A DNA stretch of 64,000 nucleotides from Pseudomonas sp. BGr12 (GCF_030272895.1 NZ_JALRNF010000036.1:5941-69940), one strand, 5' to 3'; counted from the first letter of the stretch, positions 44,542 through 53,858 are shown. Made by a program: numbers and translations. The notes: generated by a model not told the origin, from the letters alone.

Positions 44542-45048
44542 ATGACTAGCGCCCTCACCTTCGCCCTCAACCCGATCAAGCACAGCTTCAGGCAACTCGA
44601 CCGCCTTGGCGCCTGGAGCGCCGACCTTCCGCTGCGCCTGTTCCTCGCCTGGGAGTTCTTCGAATCCGGCCTGGAGAAATGGAACGGCGAAAACTGGTTC
44701 GAGCAGATCCAGGGCGCCTTTCCGTTCCCCTTCGACCAGCTCCCGGCCAGCCTGAACTGGCAGCTTTCGATGTGGATCGAGCTGATCGCCCCGGTGCTGC
44801 TGTTGCTCGGCCTGGGTACGCGCCTGGCGACCCTGGCGCTGATCGTGGTGACCCTGGTGGCCATCGCTGCCGTGCACTGGCCGGCGCACTGGTCGAGCCT
44901 GACCGAACTGGCCATGGGTTACGCCATCACCGACAAGGGCTTCGGCAACTACAAGCTGCCGCTGATCTACCTGGTGGCGGCGCTTCCCCTGCTGTTCAGG
45001 GGGGCCGGACACCTGAGCCTGGATGCACTGTTGCGCAGGAAAGCCTGA
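44542..45048 (+). CDS. DoxX-family membrane protein, HvfX-like
   Basis: Small integral membrane protein, 168 aa from ATG 44542 (AGGAG upstream), with four predicted membrane segments. DoxX/TQO patterns are [51 protein letters not shown] and [23 protein letters not shown]. As I recall, DoxX proteins of this type accompany HvfABC copper-RiPP operons and are called HvfX. Here the HvfABC-like operon lies 0.6-2.7 kb away on the opposite strand, beyond ohr, so the association is close but the orientation is convergent. A bidirectional terminator follows its stop. Confidence 0.78.
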   Translation: MTSALTFALNPIKHSFRQLDRLGAWSADLPLRLFLAWEFFESGLEKWNGENWFEQIQGAFPFPFDQLPASLNWQLSMWIELIAPVLLLLGLGTRLATLALIVVTLVAIAAVHWPAHWSSLTELAMGYAITDKGFGNYKLPLIYLVAALPLLFRGAGHLSLDALLRRKA

Positions 45049-45072
45049 CCGGGCCGTTTGTAATTACCCTTT

Positions 45073-45114
45073 ATTAAAAAACCGCGCCCCTGCAAAGGAG
45101 CGCGGTTTTTTAAT
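45073..45114. terminator. Bidirectional rho-independent terminator
   Basis: ATTAAAAAACCGCGC and GCGCGGTTTTTTAAT are perfect 15-bp inverted arms, with more pairing inside the loop. A and T tracts on opposite sides allow termination of both the DoxX gene (plus) and ohr (minus), whose stops flank it at 45048 and 45128. Confidence 0.93.
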
Positions 45115-45127
45115 GGTCAGGTACGAC

Positions 45128-45550
45128 TCAGGGAATGTCGAAGGTCACTTCGATATTGCCGCGAGTGGCCTTGGAGTAAGGGCAAAGCTGGTGCGCGGCC
45201 TCCACCAGGCGGGCCTTGTCCGCAGCCTCCAGCCCCGGCAGTTCCACGGTCAGCCTGGCCGCCAGGGCAAAGCCACCATCATGGGTATTGCCCAGCGAGA
45301 TCTCGGCAGCCACGGCCACGTCCTCGGGAACGTGAAGCGCCAGCGTCTGCGCGGCGCGGCGCATGGCGCCGATGAAGCAGGCCGACCAGCCGACCCCCAG
45401 CAACTGCTCGGGGTTGGTGCCTGGGCGTCCGGATCCGGGCGGGCTCAGGCGCAGCTTCAACCAGCCATCGGAAGACACACCGTTGCCATCACGGCCACCC
45501 GAGGTACGGGTGCGCCCGGTGTAGAGCGTTTTTTCCAGTACTGCGGTCAT
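45128..45550 (-). CDS. ohr: Organic hydroperoxide resistance protein Ohr
   Basis: Thiol peroxidase of the OsmC/Ohr fold that reduces lipid and organic hydroperoxides, 140 aa from ATG 45550 (GGAG upstream). The peroxidatic cysteine is in VGWSACFIGAM near residue 61 and the resolving cysteine in AHQLCPYSKATRGNI near 125. The N-terminus LYTGRTRTSGGRDGNGVSSDG is typical of Ohr rather than OsmC. No ohrR gene is adjacent. It is 56 nt downstream of the hvfC-like gene, so it may be transcribed with the copper-RiPP operon, tying peroxide and metal stress together. Confidence 0.93.
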   Translation of the reverse strand: MTAVLEKTLYTGRTRTSGGRDGNGVSSDGWLKLRLSPPGSGRPGTNPEQLLGVGWSACFIGAMRRAAQTLALHVPEDVAVAAEISLGNTHDGGFALAARLTVELPGLEAADKARLVEAAHQLCPYSKATRGNIEVTFDIP

Positions 45551-45606
45551 CACTTTTCTCCTTGGGGAGGTACGAATGCCGGGGGGGGCCGGCGTCGGTA
45601 TACGCG

Positions 45607-46353
45607 TCACACCCGGGTGCCGAGCAGCACACCCTGCGCGCGCAGGTTTTCCAGCAGGGCCAGGCCCTGTGGCAGAAGGGTCGCGCTGTCGACAGCGACA
45701 GCTTCGGCCAGGCGCTCCAGGTGCTGGCGGCCCGTGCTTTGCTGCGCCTGCAGCGAACCCAGCAGGGCATGGGCCAAGGGTGCCAAACGAGAGAAACGCA
45801 CCTTCAGGTCGGCATCACGCCGGACCAGCAGCAGGCTCGGTTGCGCTGGTGCCTGGTGCGGTTGGTAATCAGGTCCGATGTCGCTCACCGGCCATTGGTA
45901 AGCCAACGGCCAGGCCAGCGGCGACAACAGGGGAATGCCGTCGAGCAGATCGCCTTCGGGATCATGCGGCGGGGCGCTGCGGTCACTGAGCAGCAAGGCC
46001 CCCTCCACCCATTCGTAATGCGCAAGCTCGGCCAGCCAGGGTGGCAGGTCGTGGGCAACGCTTGCGCCCTGTTCGAGGAAGGCGACGAATTCGCCGGCAA
46101 GCTCAGTGAACAGCGGCGTTTGGCTTCGGTAGTCGGCGTAGAAGACCTCCACCAGTGCCCGCCAGCGTGGCGGGCCGAGGCTGGAGCGGATCACCGGAAA
46201 GCTGCCCGCCAGCAGCGACTCGACGTTGCCGAAGAACAGCTGACGGTACACGGCCAGGCGGCGTGCCTCGATGCCCGGCGGCGGTGCATGGCGCTGCGGG
46301 TCGCGTACATGGCCGGCCATGCGCATCAATTGTTCGTGCAGGGCTTCAGGCAT
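45607..46353 (-). CDS. HvfC/BufC-like DUF2063 protein (RiPP maturation partner)
   Basis: Protein of 248 aa with an N-terminal DUF2063 domain (about 1-95): [51 protein letters not shown]. In this family that domain acts as the precursor-binding (recognition) partner of the MNIO enzyme. The C-terminal part (about 150-245) is less conserved and contains [29 protein letters not shown]. Its start overlaps the hvfB-like stop by 8 nt, strong evidence for joint translation. The function is inferred from the characterised DUF692-DUF2063 pairs. Confidence 0.84.
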   Translation of the reverse strand: MPEALHEQLMRMAGHVRDPQRHAPPPGIEARRLAVYRQLFFGNVESLLAGSFPVIRSSLGPPRWRALVEVFYADYRSQTPLFTELAGEFVAFLEQGASVAHDLPPWLAELAHYEWVEGALLLSDRSAPPHDPEGDLLDGIPLLSPLAWPLAYQWPVSDIGPDYQPHQAPAQPSLLLVRRDADLKVRFSRLAPLAHALLGSLQAQQSTGRQHLERLAEAVAVDSATLLPQGLALLENLRAQGVLLGTRV

Positions 46354-47194
46354 GACGCACCTCCGGCAGGCTCACGGCGCTGCGTTGGCGCCAGCGGATC
46401 GCTTCGACTTCGGCCAGCAACTCAGCCAGTGGCGGGAAGTTGAAATCCCGCTCCAGCAAGGTTGGCAACGGCCCGAAACGCCGGTAGGCCTGCTCCAGCA
46501 AACCCCAGACATCCGCCTTGACCGACGCGCCGTGGGTATCGATCTTCAGGTCCGGCGCTTCGTCGTAATGACCGGCCACGTGCAGGTAGACCACCCGTTG
46601 CGCCGGCAGCGCAGCGAGGTAGGCGGTGGTGTCGTAGCCGTGGTTGATGGCATTGACGAAGAGGTTGTTGACGTCCAGCAGCAGGTCGCAGTCGGCCTCC
46701 TCCAGCACTGCACGGAGGAAGTCGATCTCGCTCAGGGCCTGGTAGGGCGCGGCGTAGTACGAGATGTTCTCCACCGCAATGCGCCGCCCCAGGGCATCCT
46801 GGGTCTGGCGAATGCGGGCAGCGACATGCCGTACCGCCTCCTCGGTGAAAGGCAGCGGCAGCAGGTCGTAGAGTTGGCCGTCGTCGGCGCTGTAGCTCAG
46901 GTGCTCGCTGAACAGCGCCACCTCGTGGCGATCGAGGAACTCCCGGGTACGGCGCAACAGTTCGCGGTCAAGCGCAGCGGGGCCGCCCAGGGACAGCGAC
47001 AGGCCATGGCACGACAGCGGGAAGCGCTCGGCAAGGCGGGCAAGGCCTTCGCCATAGTGACCGCCGACCGCGATCCAGTTGTCAGGGGCGCATTCGAGGA
47101 AATCCACGGCCGTGGCGTCCATCGCCAGCAGCTCGGGCATCAAGGCTCGGCGCAAGCCGAGGCCTGCGCCCTGCAGAGTGGAAACAGCAGTCAT
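46346..47194 (-). CDS. HvfB/BufB-like MNIO enzyme (DUF692)
   Basis: TIM-barrel multinuclear non-heme iron oxidative enzyme of the DUF692/MbnB family, 282 aa. Candidate iron ligands occur in order: His in [12 protein letters not shown] near residue 62, Glu in FSEHLSYS near 97, Glu in [10 protein letters not shown] near 141, Asp and Asn in [16 protein letters not shown] near 173, His in VVYLHVAGH near 206, Asp in IDTHG near 219, and Glu in LLERDFNFP. Such enzymes convert peptide cysteines to oxazolone-thioamide or thiooxazole groups that bind copper. The EGKCG-rich substrate is encoded immediately upstream, 71 nt away. Confidence 0.9.
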   Translation of the reverse strand: MTAVSTLQGAGLGLRRALMPELLAMDATAVDFLECAPDNWIAVGGHYGEGLARLAERFPLSCHGLSLSLGGPAALDRELLRRTREFLDRHEVALFSEHLSYSADDGQLYDLLPLPFTEEAVRHVAARIRQTQDALGRRIAVENISYYAAPYQALSEIDFLRAVLEEADCDLLLDVNNLFVNAINHGYDTTAYLAALPAQRVVYLHVAGHYDEAPDLKIDTHGASVKADVWGLLEQAYRRFGPLPTLLERDFNFPPLAELLAEVEAIRWRQRSAVSLPEVRHA

Positions 47195-47265
47195 GAGTGA
47201 TCTCCAGGGTTCAGGTGCCCTCCCGGGCTAGAGGCGCAGGGAGGGCGAGCGGACGCGGGTCGAAC

Positions 47266-47739
47266 TCATTCCTTGGCCTGGCTCAGGCGGGTGAACAGTT
47301 CCGTGGGGACTTTCTTGCCGTTGGCGATGTACTGGTTGGTCCTGAAGGTGTAGACCTCGCCCTCGGAGAGGAAGCCGTCCTTGTTCGTGTCCATCGCCTG
47401 GAACTCCACACCGCCATTGGGTGCCACGGCCAGCAGCTCCTTGAGCGAAACCCGGCCGTCATCGTCGGTGTCGGTACGGGCGAAGGAGGCGTCGCCACAC
47501 TTGCCTTCACCGCACTTGCCCTCGGCGGTGGTGGCCTTGCTGGTGGTGCTGGCCGCCTCGCTGGCGCCGCATTTGCCTTCGCCACACTTGCCTTCCCCGG
47601 CCTTGTCGGCAGAAGCCAACTGGTAGCCCTGGGGCAGAGCCTCCACGGCGAAGGCGGACGAGGTCAGGTTCAAGCCGCCGATCAGGGCGACGGCGGCCAG
47701 GCCAAGGCTGGTTTTGTTCGAGATCGATTTACGGGACAT
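47266..47739 (-). CDS. HvfA/bufferin-like copper-RiPP precursor with four EGKCG motifs and two EF-hands
   Basis: Exported precursor protein, 157 aa from ATG 47739. A signal peptide ends at about A31 (SSAFA). Four EGKCG motifs occur as two tandem pairs at residues 49-58 and 73-82; C52, C57, C76 and C81 are the only cysteines and are the expected modification sites. EF-hand loops follow at 90-101 (DTDDDGRVSLKE) and 117-128 (DTNKDGFLSEGE). An upstream open frame to 47844 lacks a signal-like start. The adjacent DUF692 and DUF2063 genes support a modified, metal-binding product in the periplasm. Calcium binding by the EF-hands is inferred from the loop pattern. Confidence 0.88.
   Translation of the reverse strand: MSRKSISNKTSLGLAAVALIGGLNLTSSAFAVEALPQGYQLASADKAGEGKCGEGKCGASEAASTTSKATTAEGKCGEGKCGDASFARTDTDDDGRVSLKELLAVAPNGGVEFQAMDTNKDGFLSEGEVYTFRTNQYIANGKKVPTELFTRLSQAKE
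47494..47595 (-). repeat. Internal coding repeat encoding paired EGKCG motifs
   Basis: Two 30-nt units (47566-47595 and 47494-47523) each encode EGKCGEGKCG, separated by a linker of 14 residues rich in Ser, Thr and Ala. The near-identical DNA units suggest growth by duplication. Confidence 0.85.
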
Positions 47740-48036
47740 GGTGTGACTCCGGATGCTGTGTGTGGTCATGCCACAAGGGCGAATGAATCCCGGGAGGTCG
47801 ATGGGTCGGTCCTCGTTCGGGTGAAGCCATTTCGCCTCAGGCATGTATCACTGGCGTATCCGCGGATGACCGCATTTGTATGCCAGTTCGCGGAAAGCAG
47901 CTGCGGATACACTCTGATACCTGAGCCGGTTCCGGGCACAGGCGTGGATCGAGTGATGGACGTCGGGCCCAGACAAAGCCGGCGCAAGGATCGGGCCTAT
48001 GGTGACGGACCTTTGTGCCGATCCTCAGGAGTGGAT
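47740..48036. promoter_or_regulatory. Divergent promoter region between the RiPP precursor and the cupin
   Basis: This 297-nt gap holds the promoters of two divergent genes. GTATCCGC (47856-47863) and GCGGATAC (47903-47910) are perfect inverted 8-mers, 39 nt apart. I see no clear Fur or CueR-type box by eye. No gene is supported here. Confidence 0.35.
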
Positions 48037-48381
48037 ATGTCCGATTTCATCACCGTACTGCGCGACACCTGCCCTACCCCCGTGCTGGACGCGACCAAGT
48101 GGAAACGCATCGGCGGCGACCCGCACACCGTCAACCTCAACGCCTACCTGTCCAAGGACGGCAGCAAGATCATGGGCACCTGGATCTGCACGCCGGGCAA
48201 GTTCGAGGTCAATTACGAGAAGTGGGAGTACTGCCATTTTCTCGATGGCTACTGCGTGATCACCCCGGAGGGTGAGCAGCCGATCCACTTGAGGGCCGGT
48301 GATGTGTTCGTCATCGAACCGGGGATGAAAGGCACCTGGGAGGTGGTGGAGACGGTGCGCAAGTATTTCGTCTTTGCCTGA
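48037..48381 (+). CDS. Small cupin-domain protein (cupin_3/DUF861-like)
   Basis: Single-domain cupin, 114 aa from ATG 48037, preceded by AGGAG; a much longer in-frame extension upstream is non-coding in character. Cupin features are GTWICTPGKFEVNYEKWEYCHFLDGYCVITPEGEQ and LRAGDVFVIEPGMKGTWEVVE. The set of metal-binding histidines is incomplete (a single His in YCHF), so it may be a binding rather than catalytic cupin. It is divergent from the copper-RiPP precursor; no functional link is shown. Confidence 0.82.
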   Translation: MSDFITVLRDTCPTPVLDATKWKRIGGDPHTVNLNAYLSKDGSKIMGTWICTPGKFEVNYEKWEYCHFLDGYCVITPEGEQPIHLRAGDVFVIEPGMKGTWEVVETVRKYFVFA

Positions 48382-48401
48382 GGACGCAACTGTCCTGGCT
48401 G

Positions 48402-48472
48402 GGTGGGAGCGGGCTTGACCCGCGATTCGATGTGACTGACGGCACGCAATCGCGGGGCAAGCCCGCTCCCAC
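48402..48472. repeat. REP palindrome pair
   Basis: gtgggagcgggcttgacccgcgat and its inverse atcgcggggcaagcccgctcccac, with one mismatch (gac for ccc), flank a short spacer. It lies between the convergent cupin and mmsB genes. Confidence 0.9.
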
Positions 48473-48577
48473 CGAGCAGTAGGTGCTTTGCAAAAAATAT
48501 CGCGACGCCTGCTTCTCACCCACCCGGTGCGCGTTACAGCTGGGTGAGAAGCCGGCGCCGCGATACCGTCCGCCTCG

Positions 48578-49465
48578 TTACTCGGGTTTGCGATATCCCT
48601 CGACAATCGCCGAGAAATCCTTGCCGCCATCACCGCGCAGGCTCATGGCCTGGTACAGCTGCTGGGCCACCGCGCCAAGGATCACCGGCTGGTGCGCCTG
48701 GCGCGCAGCTTCGGTGGCCAGGCCCAGGTCCTTGAGCATCAGCTCGGCACCGAAGCCGCCGGTGTAGCCACGCGAGGCCGGTGCCGTCTCGATGATGCCC
48801 GGCCACGGGTTGTAGGTGTCCGAACTCCAGCAACGCCCGGTAGAACTGTTGATGATCCCGGCCAGCACCTTGGTGTCGATGCCCAGGGCATTGCCCAGGG
48901 CCATGGCCTCGGACACACCGATCATCGAGATGCCCAGCAGCAGGTTGTTGCAGATCTTGGCGATCTGCCCGGTACCCACCGCACCGCAATGCACGATGTT
49001 GCGGCCCATCTGCGCCAGCACCGGCTGCAGGGTGGCGAACAGCGCGTCGCTGGCCCCGACCATGAAGGTCAGGGTGCCCGCCGCCGCACCGCCGGTGCCG
49101 CCGGACACCGGCGCATCGGCCAGGTCCACGCCTTGCTTGGCCGCTGCGGCCGACACATCACGTGCGGTCTGCGGGTCGATGGTGCTGCAGTCGACCACCG
49201 GGGTACCGGCGCGCACGCCCGCCAGCACACCGTCTTCGCTCAGGTACACGCTGCGCACATGAGCCGCGGCCGGCAGCATGGTGATGACCAGGTCGCTCTG
49301 CTGCGCAGCCTCGCGCGGCGAGCTGCTGACCTGCCCGCCCAGCTCGGCGAGCTCGGCCAGCACGGTCTTGTTCAGGTCGAACAGGTTCAGTTGATGCCCG
49401 GCCTTGATCAGGTTGCGCGCCATGGGCGCGCCCATGTTGCCCAGGCCGATGAATGCGATACGCAT
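48578..49465 (-). CDS. mmsB: 3-hydroxyisobutyrate dehydrogenase
   Basis: NAD-dependent dehydrogenase of valine catabolism converting 3-hydroxyisobutyrate to methylmalonate semialdehyde; 295 aa. The N-terminal dinucleotide motif is FIGLGNMGAPMARNLIKAGH at about 4-23. The substrate loop is VDAPVSGGTGGAAAGTLTFMVG-like near residue 118 (LADAPVSGGTGGAAAG), and the catalytic lysine lies in GQIAKICNNLLLGISMIGVSEAMAL near 170. It follows mmsA by 10 nt on the same strand, the classical mmsAB arrangement. Confidence 0.94.
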   Translation of the reverse strand: MRIAFIGLGNMGAPMARNLIKAGHQLNLFDLNKTVLAELAELGGQVSSSPREAAQQSDLVITMLPAAAHVRSVYLSEDGVLAGVRAGTPVVDCSTIDPQTARDVSAAAAKQGVDLADAPVSGGTGGAAAGTLTFMVGASDALFATLQPVLAQMGRNIVHCGAVGTGQIAKICNNLLLGISMIGVSEAMALGNALGIDTKVLAGIINSSTGRCWSSDTYNPWPGIIETAPASRGYTGGFGAELMLKDLGLATEAARQAHQPVILGAVAQQLYQAMSLRGDGGKDFSAIVEGYRKPE

Positions 49466-49475
49466 GGTGAGCTCC

Positions 49476-51002
49476 TTAGCGCAGGCTGATGGTGGTGTTC
49501 ACGCCATCGTTGACGCTGTCATCATCGAACCAGCGGCTGGTGACGGTCTTGGTCTGAGTGTAGAACTGCACCACCTGCTTGCCGTATGGGCCCAGGTCGC
49601 CGAGCTTGGAGCCACGGGAACCGGTGAAGCTGAAGAACGGGACCGGTACCGGAATCGGGATGTTGATACCGACCTGGCCGACATCGATCTCGGTCTGGAA
49701 CTTGCGCGCAGCAGCGCCGCTCTGGGTGAACAGGCCGGTGCCGTTGCCGAAGGGGTTGCGGTTGACCAGGGCGATGGCTTCGTCGAGGGTGTCGACTTCC
49801 AGCACCACCAGCACCGGGCCGAAGATTTCCTGGGTGTAGATCTTCATGTCGGTGGTCACCCCGGAGAACAGGGTCGGGCCGACGAAGTTGCCTTGCTCGT
49901 AGCCTGGCACGCTGACACCACGGCCATCGAGTTCGAGCTTGGCGCCTTCCTCGATACCGCTTTCGATCAGGCCCAGCACGCGCTCCTTGGCACGCTTGGA
50001 GACCAGCGGGCCGACATCGGTGCCCGGCTCACAGCCGGCGTTGACCTTGAGGTTGGCCGCCAGCTCCTTGAGCTCCGGCAGCCATTCGCGGGCCTTGCCC
50101 ACCAGCACCGCCACCGAGGTCGCCATGCAGCGCTGGCCGGCCGCGCCGAAACCTGCGCCGACCAGGGCATTGAGGGTCTGGGTGCGGTTGGCATCGGGCA
50201 GGACCACGGCGTGGTTCTTCGCCCCCATCATCGACTGCACGCGCTTGCCGTGCTGGCTGGCCAGGTTGTAGACGTGGGTGCCGACTTCGGTGGAACCGAC
50301 GAAGGAGATCGCCTTGATATCCTGGTGGGTGCACAGCGCATCGACCACCTGCTTGCCACCGTGCACCACGTTCAGCACACCGGCCGGCACACCGGCTTCG
50401 ACAGCCAGCTCGACCAGCATCATGGTCGACAGCGGGTCCTGCTCGGACGGCTTGAGCACGAAGGTGTTGCCGCAGACGATGGCCATGGGGAACATCCACA
50501 GCGGAATCATCGCCGGGAAGTTGAACGGGGTGATGCCGGCGCACACGCCGATCGGCTGGCGCAGGGTGTAGGTATCGACGCCGCCGGCGACGTTCTCGGC
50601 GAACTCGCCCATCTGCAGGCTACCGATGCTGCTGGCGTGCTCGACCACTTCCAGGCCACGGAAGATATCGCCTTCGGCATCGGCGATGGTCTTGCCCTGC
50701 TCGGCACTGAGCACGGCGGCAATGCGCTTGGAGTTTTCGCGGATCAGTGCCTGCAGCTTGAGCATGATGCGCATGCGGGCGCCGATCGGGGTGTCGCGCC
50801 AGGTTTTGAACGCGCGCTGGCCGGCGGCGATGGCGGCATCGACCTCTTCGGCGGTGGCAAACGGCACGCGGGCCAGCACTTGCTGGGTGGCCGGGTTGAT
50901 CACGTCGCGCCACTCGGTGGTTTTCGATTCGACCCACTGGCCGTCGATCAGCAGCTTGACCTGCTCGACCTTGGTCTGGCCGGGAGTGAGGGATGCGTTC
51001 AT
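49476..51002 (-). CDS. mmsA: Methylmalonate-semialdehyde dehydrogenase (CoA-acylating)
   Basis: CoA-dependent aldehyde dehydrogenase producing propionyl-CoA from methylmalonate semialdehyde in valine (and malonate semialdehyde) breakdown; 508 aa from ATG 51002, with AGGAGA upstream. The open frame continues far upstream through the promoter but without family similarity. The catalytic cysteine is in [21 protein letters not shown] near residue 285, and the NAD region includes [16 protein letters not shown] near 230. It ends [36 protein letters not shown], as in MmsA. A LysR gene is divergent across 136 nt. Confidence 0.95.
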   Translation of the reverse strand: MNASLTPGQTKVEQVKLLIDGQWVESKTTEWRDVINPATQQVLARVPFATAEEVDAAIAAGQRAFKTWRDTPIGARMRIMLKLQALIRENSKRIAAVLSAEQGKTIADAEGDIFRGLEVVEHASSIGSLQMGEFAENVAGGVDTYTLRQPIGVCAGITPFNFPAMIPLWMFPMAIVCGNTFVLKPSEQDPLSTMMLVELAVEAGVPAGVLNVVHGGKQVVDALCTHQDIKAISFVGSTEVGTHVYNLASQHGKRVQSMMGAKNHAVVLPDANRTQTLNALVGAGFGAAGQRCMATSVAVLVGKAREWLPELKELAANLKVNAGCEPGTDVGPLVSKRAKERVLGLIESGIEEGAKLELDGRGVSVPGYEQGNFVGPTLFSGVTTDMKIYTQEIFGPVLVVLEVDTLDEAIALVNRNPFGNGTGLFTQSGAAARKFQTEIDVGQVGINIPIPVPVPFFSFTGSRGSKLGDLGPYGKQVVQFYTQTKTVTSRWFDDDSVNDGVNTTISLR

Positions 51003-51138
51003 GGACGTTCTCCTGAAATTGTTGTTAGGGAGAGATCGACGCCGCCGGGTCTGCCACGACGGGCGCTTGGGTCTGGGGTTGTTTTGGAGTATAGATGTGC
51101 AAAGATCCAATAAGAACGCACATAAAATCCGGACCAAC

Positions 51139-52086
51139 ATGCAAAAAAACATCACCTCCCTGGGTTCGTTGAACTGGGATGACCTGAAGTTCTTTCTCGA
51201 AGTGGCCCGTACCCGCAAGGCCAGCAGCGCGGCCAAGCGCCTGGGTGTGGACTACACCACGGTGTCGCGGCGCATCAGTTCGCTGGAAGTGGCGCTGGGC
51301 ACCCTGCTGTTCGAAAAGTCGCGGACCAACGGCTTCGTCCTGACCGCCGAGGGCCAGCGCCTGCTCAGCTATGCCGAGTCGATCGAAAGCACCCTGCACA
51401 TGGCCTGCGAGCAGGTATCGGGCTCCGGTGTGGCGTTGTCCGGGCATGTGCGCATGGGCTGCACCGAAGGCTTCGGCACCTTCTTCGTCACCCCGCAGCT
51501 GAGCCACTTCGTCGATGCTTATCCTGCGATCTCGGTGGACATCCTGCCGCTGCCGCACTTCATCAGCCTGTCCAAGCGCGAGGCCGACATCGTCATCGCC
51601 CTCGAACGCCCCGAACACGGCCCCTACGTGTGCTGCAAACTGTGCGACTACCGCCTGCGCCTGTACGCCACCCAGGACTACCTGGACAACCATGAGCCGA
51701 TCAGCCGCAGCAGCGACCTGGCCCGCCATCAGTTCATCAGCTATGTCGACGACCTGGCCTTCAGCTCCGAGTTGCTGTACCTGGCCAACGTGATTCCGGC
51801 CGCCAGCGCCAACCTGCGCAGCACCAGCGTGATCGCCCAGTATGTGGCGGCCCTGCAGGGCCGTGGCCTGGCCATCCTGCCGTGCTTCCTGGCGGCGCAG
51901 GACCCACGCCTGATCGCGATCCTGCCCGAGGAAGTGGAGATTACCCGGCAGTTCTGGATGTACTGCCGGGAAGACTTGCGCAAACTCAAGCGGATTACGC
52001 TGTTGTGGGATTACATTCGGGAGGTGACCGAGCGCAACACACCGTTGCTGATGGGCGCGTCGCGCAGCATGTCGTTCGCCGACTAG
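51139..52086 (+). CDS. LysR-family regulator, probable controller of mmsAB
   Basis: LysR regulator, 315 aa from ATG 51139. The winged helix spans about residues 12-70 ([52 protein letters not shown]). The effector domain begins near residue 95. It is divergent from mmsA, the usual topology for LysR control. In P. aeruginosa mmsAB is instead linked to the AraC-type MmsR, so this is a different regulatory solution, which I also recall for P. putida. Its stop overlaps the yfiB-like stop by 4 nt. Confidence 0.87.
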   Translation: MQKNITSLGSLNWDDLKFFLEVARTRKASSAAKRLGVDYTTVSRRISSLEVALGTLLFEKSRTNGFVLTAEGQRLLSYAESIESTLHMACEQVSGSGVALSGHVRMGCTEGFGTFFVTPQLSHFVDAYPAISVDILPLPHFISLSKREADIVIALERPEHGPYVCCKLCDYRLRLYATQDYLDNHEPISRSSDLARHQFISYVDDLAFSSELLYLANVIPAASANLRSTSVIAQYVAALQGRGLAILPCFLAAQDPRLIAILPEEVEITRQFWMYCREDLRKLKRITLLWDYIREVTERNTPLLMGASRSMSFAD

Positions 52087-52583
52087 TTGGACGCCACCAC
52101 AATCGCCACCCGGCGATTTTCCGTGCGCCCGGCGCGGGTGTCGTTGCCGGCCACCGGTTCGCGGCTGCCCAGACCTCGTACTTCGACATTCTCCGGGCGC
52201 ATGCCGACCGAGGCCAGGACGTTGGCCACGCTTTGCGCCCGGCGTACCGACAGTTGCTCGTTGTAGGCGGCCTTGCCCGAAGCATCGGCATGACCGTCGA
52301 CCCGCACCCGCTGGATATCCACCGACAACAGTGATTTGCCGATACGCTCGACGATGGTGCGGCTTTCGCTGTTGAGCGAATCCAGGTCACTGCCGAACAG
52401 CACCTTGCCCGACAGCCCGAACTCCCAGCCTTCGTCGGTCAGGCGAAAGCCCTCCTGCTTGAGCACGGCGATCTGTGCGGCCGTCAGCCCCTTGGGCGGC
52501 ACGCTCTGGCAGCCGGTCAGGGCCAGCAGCATCAGCGCCAGCCAGGCAAAGTGGAATCGCAGGTATCGGTTCAGATGTGTCAC
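52083..52583 (-). CDS. yfiB: OmpA-like outer-membrane lipoprotein YfiB
   Basis: Outer-membrane lipoprotein, 166 aa, with lipobox LALTGC (C25). The OmpA peptidoglycan-binding domain spans about residues 55-160 (VLFGSDLDSLNSESRTIVERIGKSL, VDGHADASGKAAYNEQLSVRRAQSVANVLASVGM, GSREPVAGNDTRAGRTENRRVAIVV). In P. aeruginosa YfiB sequesters YfiR at the outer membrane and thereby activates YfiN. Here the gene directly follows yfiN by 3 nt and ends the yfiRNB transcript. Confidence 0.88.
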   Translation of the reverse strand: MTHLNRYLRFHFAWLALMLLALTGCQSVPPKGLTAAQIAVLKQEGFRLTDEGWEFGLSGKVLFGSDLDSLNSESRTIVERIGKSLLSVDIQRVRVDGHADASGKAAYNEQLSVRRAQSVANVLASVGMRPENVEVRGLGSREPVAGNDTRAGRTENRRVAIVVASN

Positions 52584-52586
52584 GGT

Positions 52587-53858
52587 TCAGCTCCTGTTTT
52601 TTACGTGAAGGGCAGAGCGCTCCGTCTCTGCCGTTTGCCACTGGCCACGCGTGTTGCGTTTGGCCTGGTACATCGCCGCATCGGCGGCATTGAGAAGGTC
52701 GGCCGGGCTCAGGCCGTCATCCGGGTAATAGGCAATACCGACACTCAGCGAGGTGACGACGCTCTGGCCTTCGGTCAGGCGGATGGGCAGGCGCATGCTG
52801 GCAATGATCTTTTCGGCGATGCGCAGCGCATCCTCGCGGCTGTTCAGCGGCGCCAGCAACACGGCGAATTCATCGCCGCCCAGGCGCGCCACCAGGTCGT
52901 TCTCGCGCAGTTGCGCACGAACCCGGGTGGCGACGCTGACCAGCACTTCATCGCCGGCCGCATGGCCATGGCTGTCGTTGATGTCCTTGAAGTTGTCGCT
53001 GTCGAGGAACAGCAGCGCCAGGTGCTCCTGGTGCTTGCTGGCATTACGCAGGGTGCGGCTGAGGCGGCCCTCGAAGAAGGCACGGTTGGGCAGGCCGGTC
53101 AGGCTGTCGTGGCTGGCCTGGTGGGCGAGGCTTTCGTTCTCGCTCTGCAGGTGGTTCTGCCAGTTTTCCAGCTCGTCGAGCAGGGCGTTGAAGTCATTGC
53201 CCAGCTCGTTGAGTTCGGCAATCTGGGTCGCCGGCACCCGTTGCTCGAAACTGCGCTCGCGGCGTGCGGCATGGGCCACGGTGGCCAGGCTGCGCAAGGG
53301 GCCGACGATATCGCCGAACATGCGCCGCGACAGGTACAGCGCACCGACGGCGCTGAGTACCGTGCACAACAGGATGCCGGCCAGGCCGCTGAGCAAGAAG
53401 CGCATGAGGCTGCCGCCCTGCCCCACCAGCTCGGTTCGCCCGACCTGCTGGCCTTGATGCATCACCGGCAGGATCACCGGCTCCTGCAGCAGGCTGCGCG
53501 CCACCTGTTGCTCCAGCTGCGCCAGCAGACCGTCCTCGCTGCGCTGCCAGCGCGCCAGCAGCACGTTATTACCATCGAACACCTTGGCGTCGGCCACCTC
53601 CTCGGTGGCGGCAATCAGGGCCAGGGCTTCGTTGGCGGCGCTGCTGTCGTTGAACACCACGGCGGCTTCGACGGTGTAGTTGATCGAACGGGCGATCAGG
53701 TGCAGGTTGTGGTTGGCGTACACCCGCAGCGCCAGCACACCCAGCACAGTCAGGGAGATACCGGCCAGGCCCACGGCCAGCAAGGCCACGCTCAAGTGAC
53801 GACGGCCAAGGACGGCACGCAGGGTCGGGCGCTGGCGCTTGCGGAACCAACCGATCAT
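52587..53858 (-). CDS. yfiN: Membrane diguanylate cyclase YfiN (TpbB)
   Basis: Makes cyclic di-GMP, 423 aa. Two membrane helices (about 27-47 and 165-187) enclose a periplasmic PAS-like sensor of the CHASE8 type. They are followed by HAMP (about 190-240), a helical linker and a GGDEF domain (about 255-415). The active site RLGGDEFAVLL is intact, and the upstream REND provides an RxxD inhibitory site five residues before GGDEF. The start overlaps the yfiR stop (ATGA). Regulation is by periplasmic YfiR, established in P. aeruginosa and inferred here. Confidence 0.91.
   Translation of the reverse strand: MIGWFRKRQRPTLRAVLGRRHLSVALLAVGLAGISLTVLGVLALRVYANHNLHLIARSINYTVEAAVVFNDSSAANEALALIAATEEVADAKVFDGNNVLLARWQRSEDGLLAQLEQQVARSLLQEPVILPVMHQGQQVGRTELVGQGGSLMRFLLSGLAGILLCTVLSAVGALYLSRRMFGDIVGPLRSLATVAHAARRERSFEQRVPATQIAELNELGNDFNALLDELENWQNHLQSENESLAHQASHDSLTGLPNRAFFEGRLSRTLRNASKHQEHLALLFLDSDNFKDINDSHGHAAGDEVLVSVATRVRAQLRENDLVARLGGDEFAVLLAPLNSREDALRIAEKIIASMRLPIRLTEGQSVVTSLSVGIAYYPDDGLSPADLLNAADAAMYQAKRNTRGQWQTAETERSALHVKNRS

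Noticed and set aside
47197..48036. N-terminal extension of the cupin frame
   Set aside because: It runs antisense through the RiPP precursor and the promoter gap; the ATG at 48037 with AGGAG gives a normal cupin.
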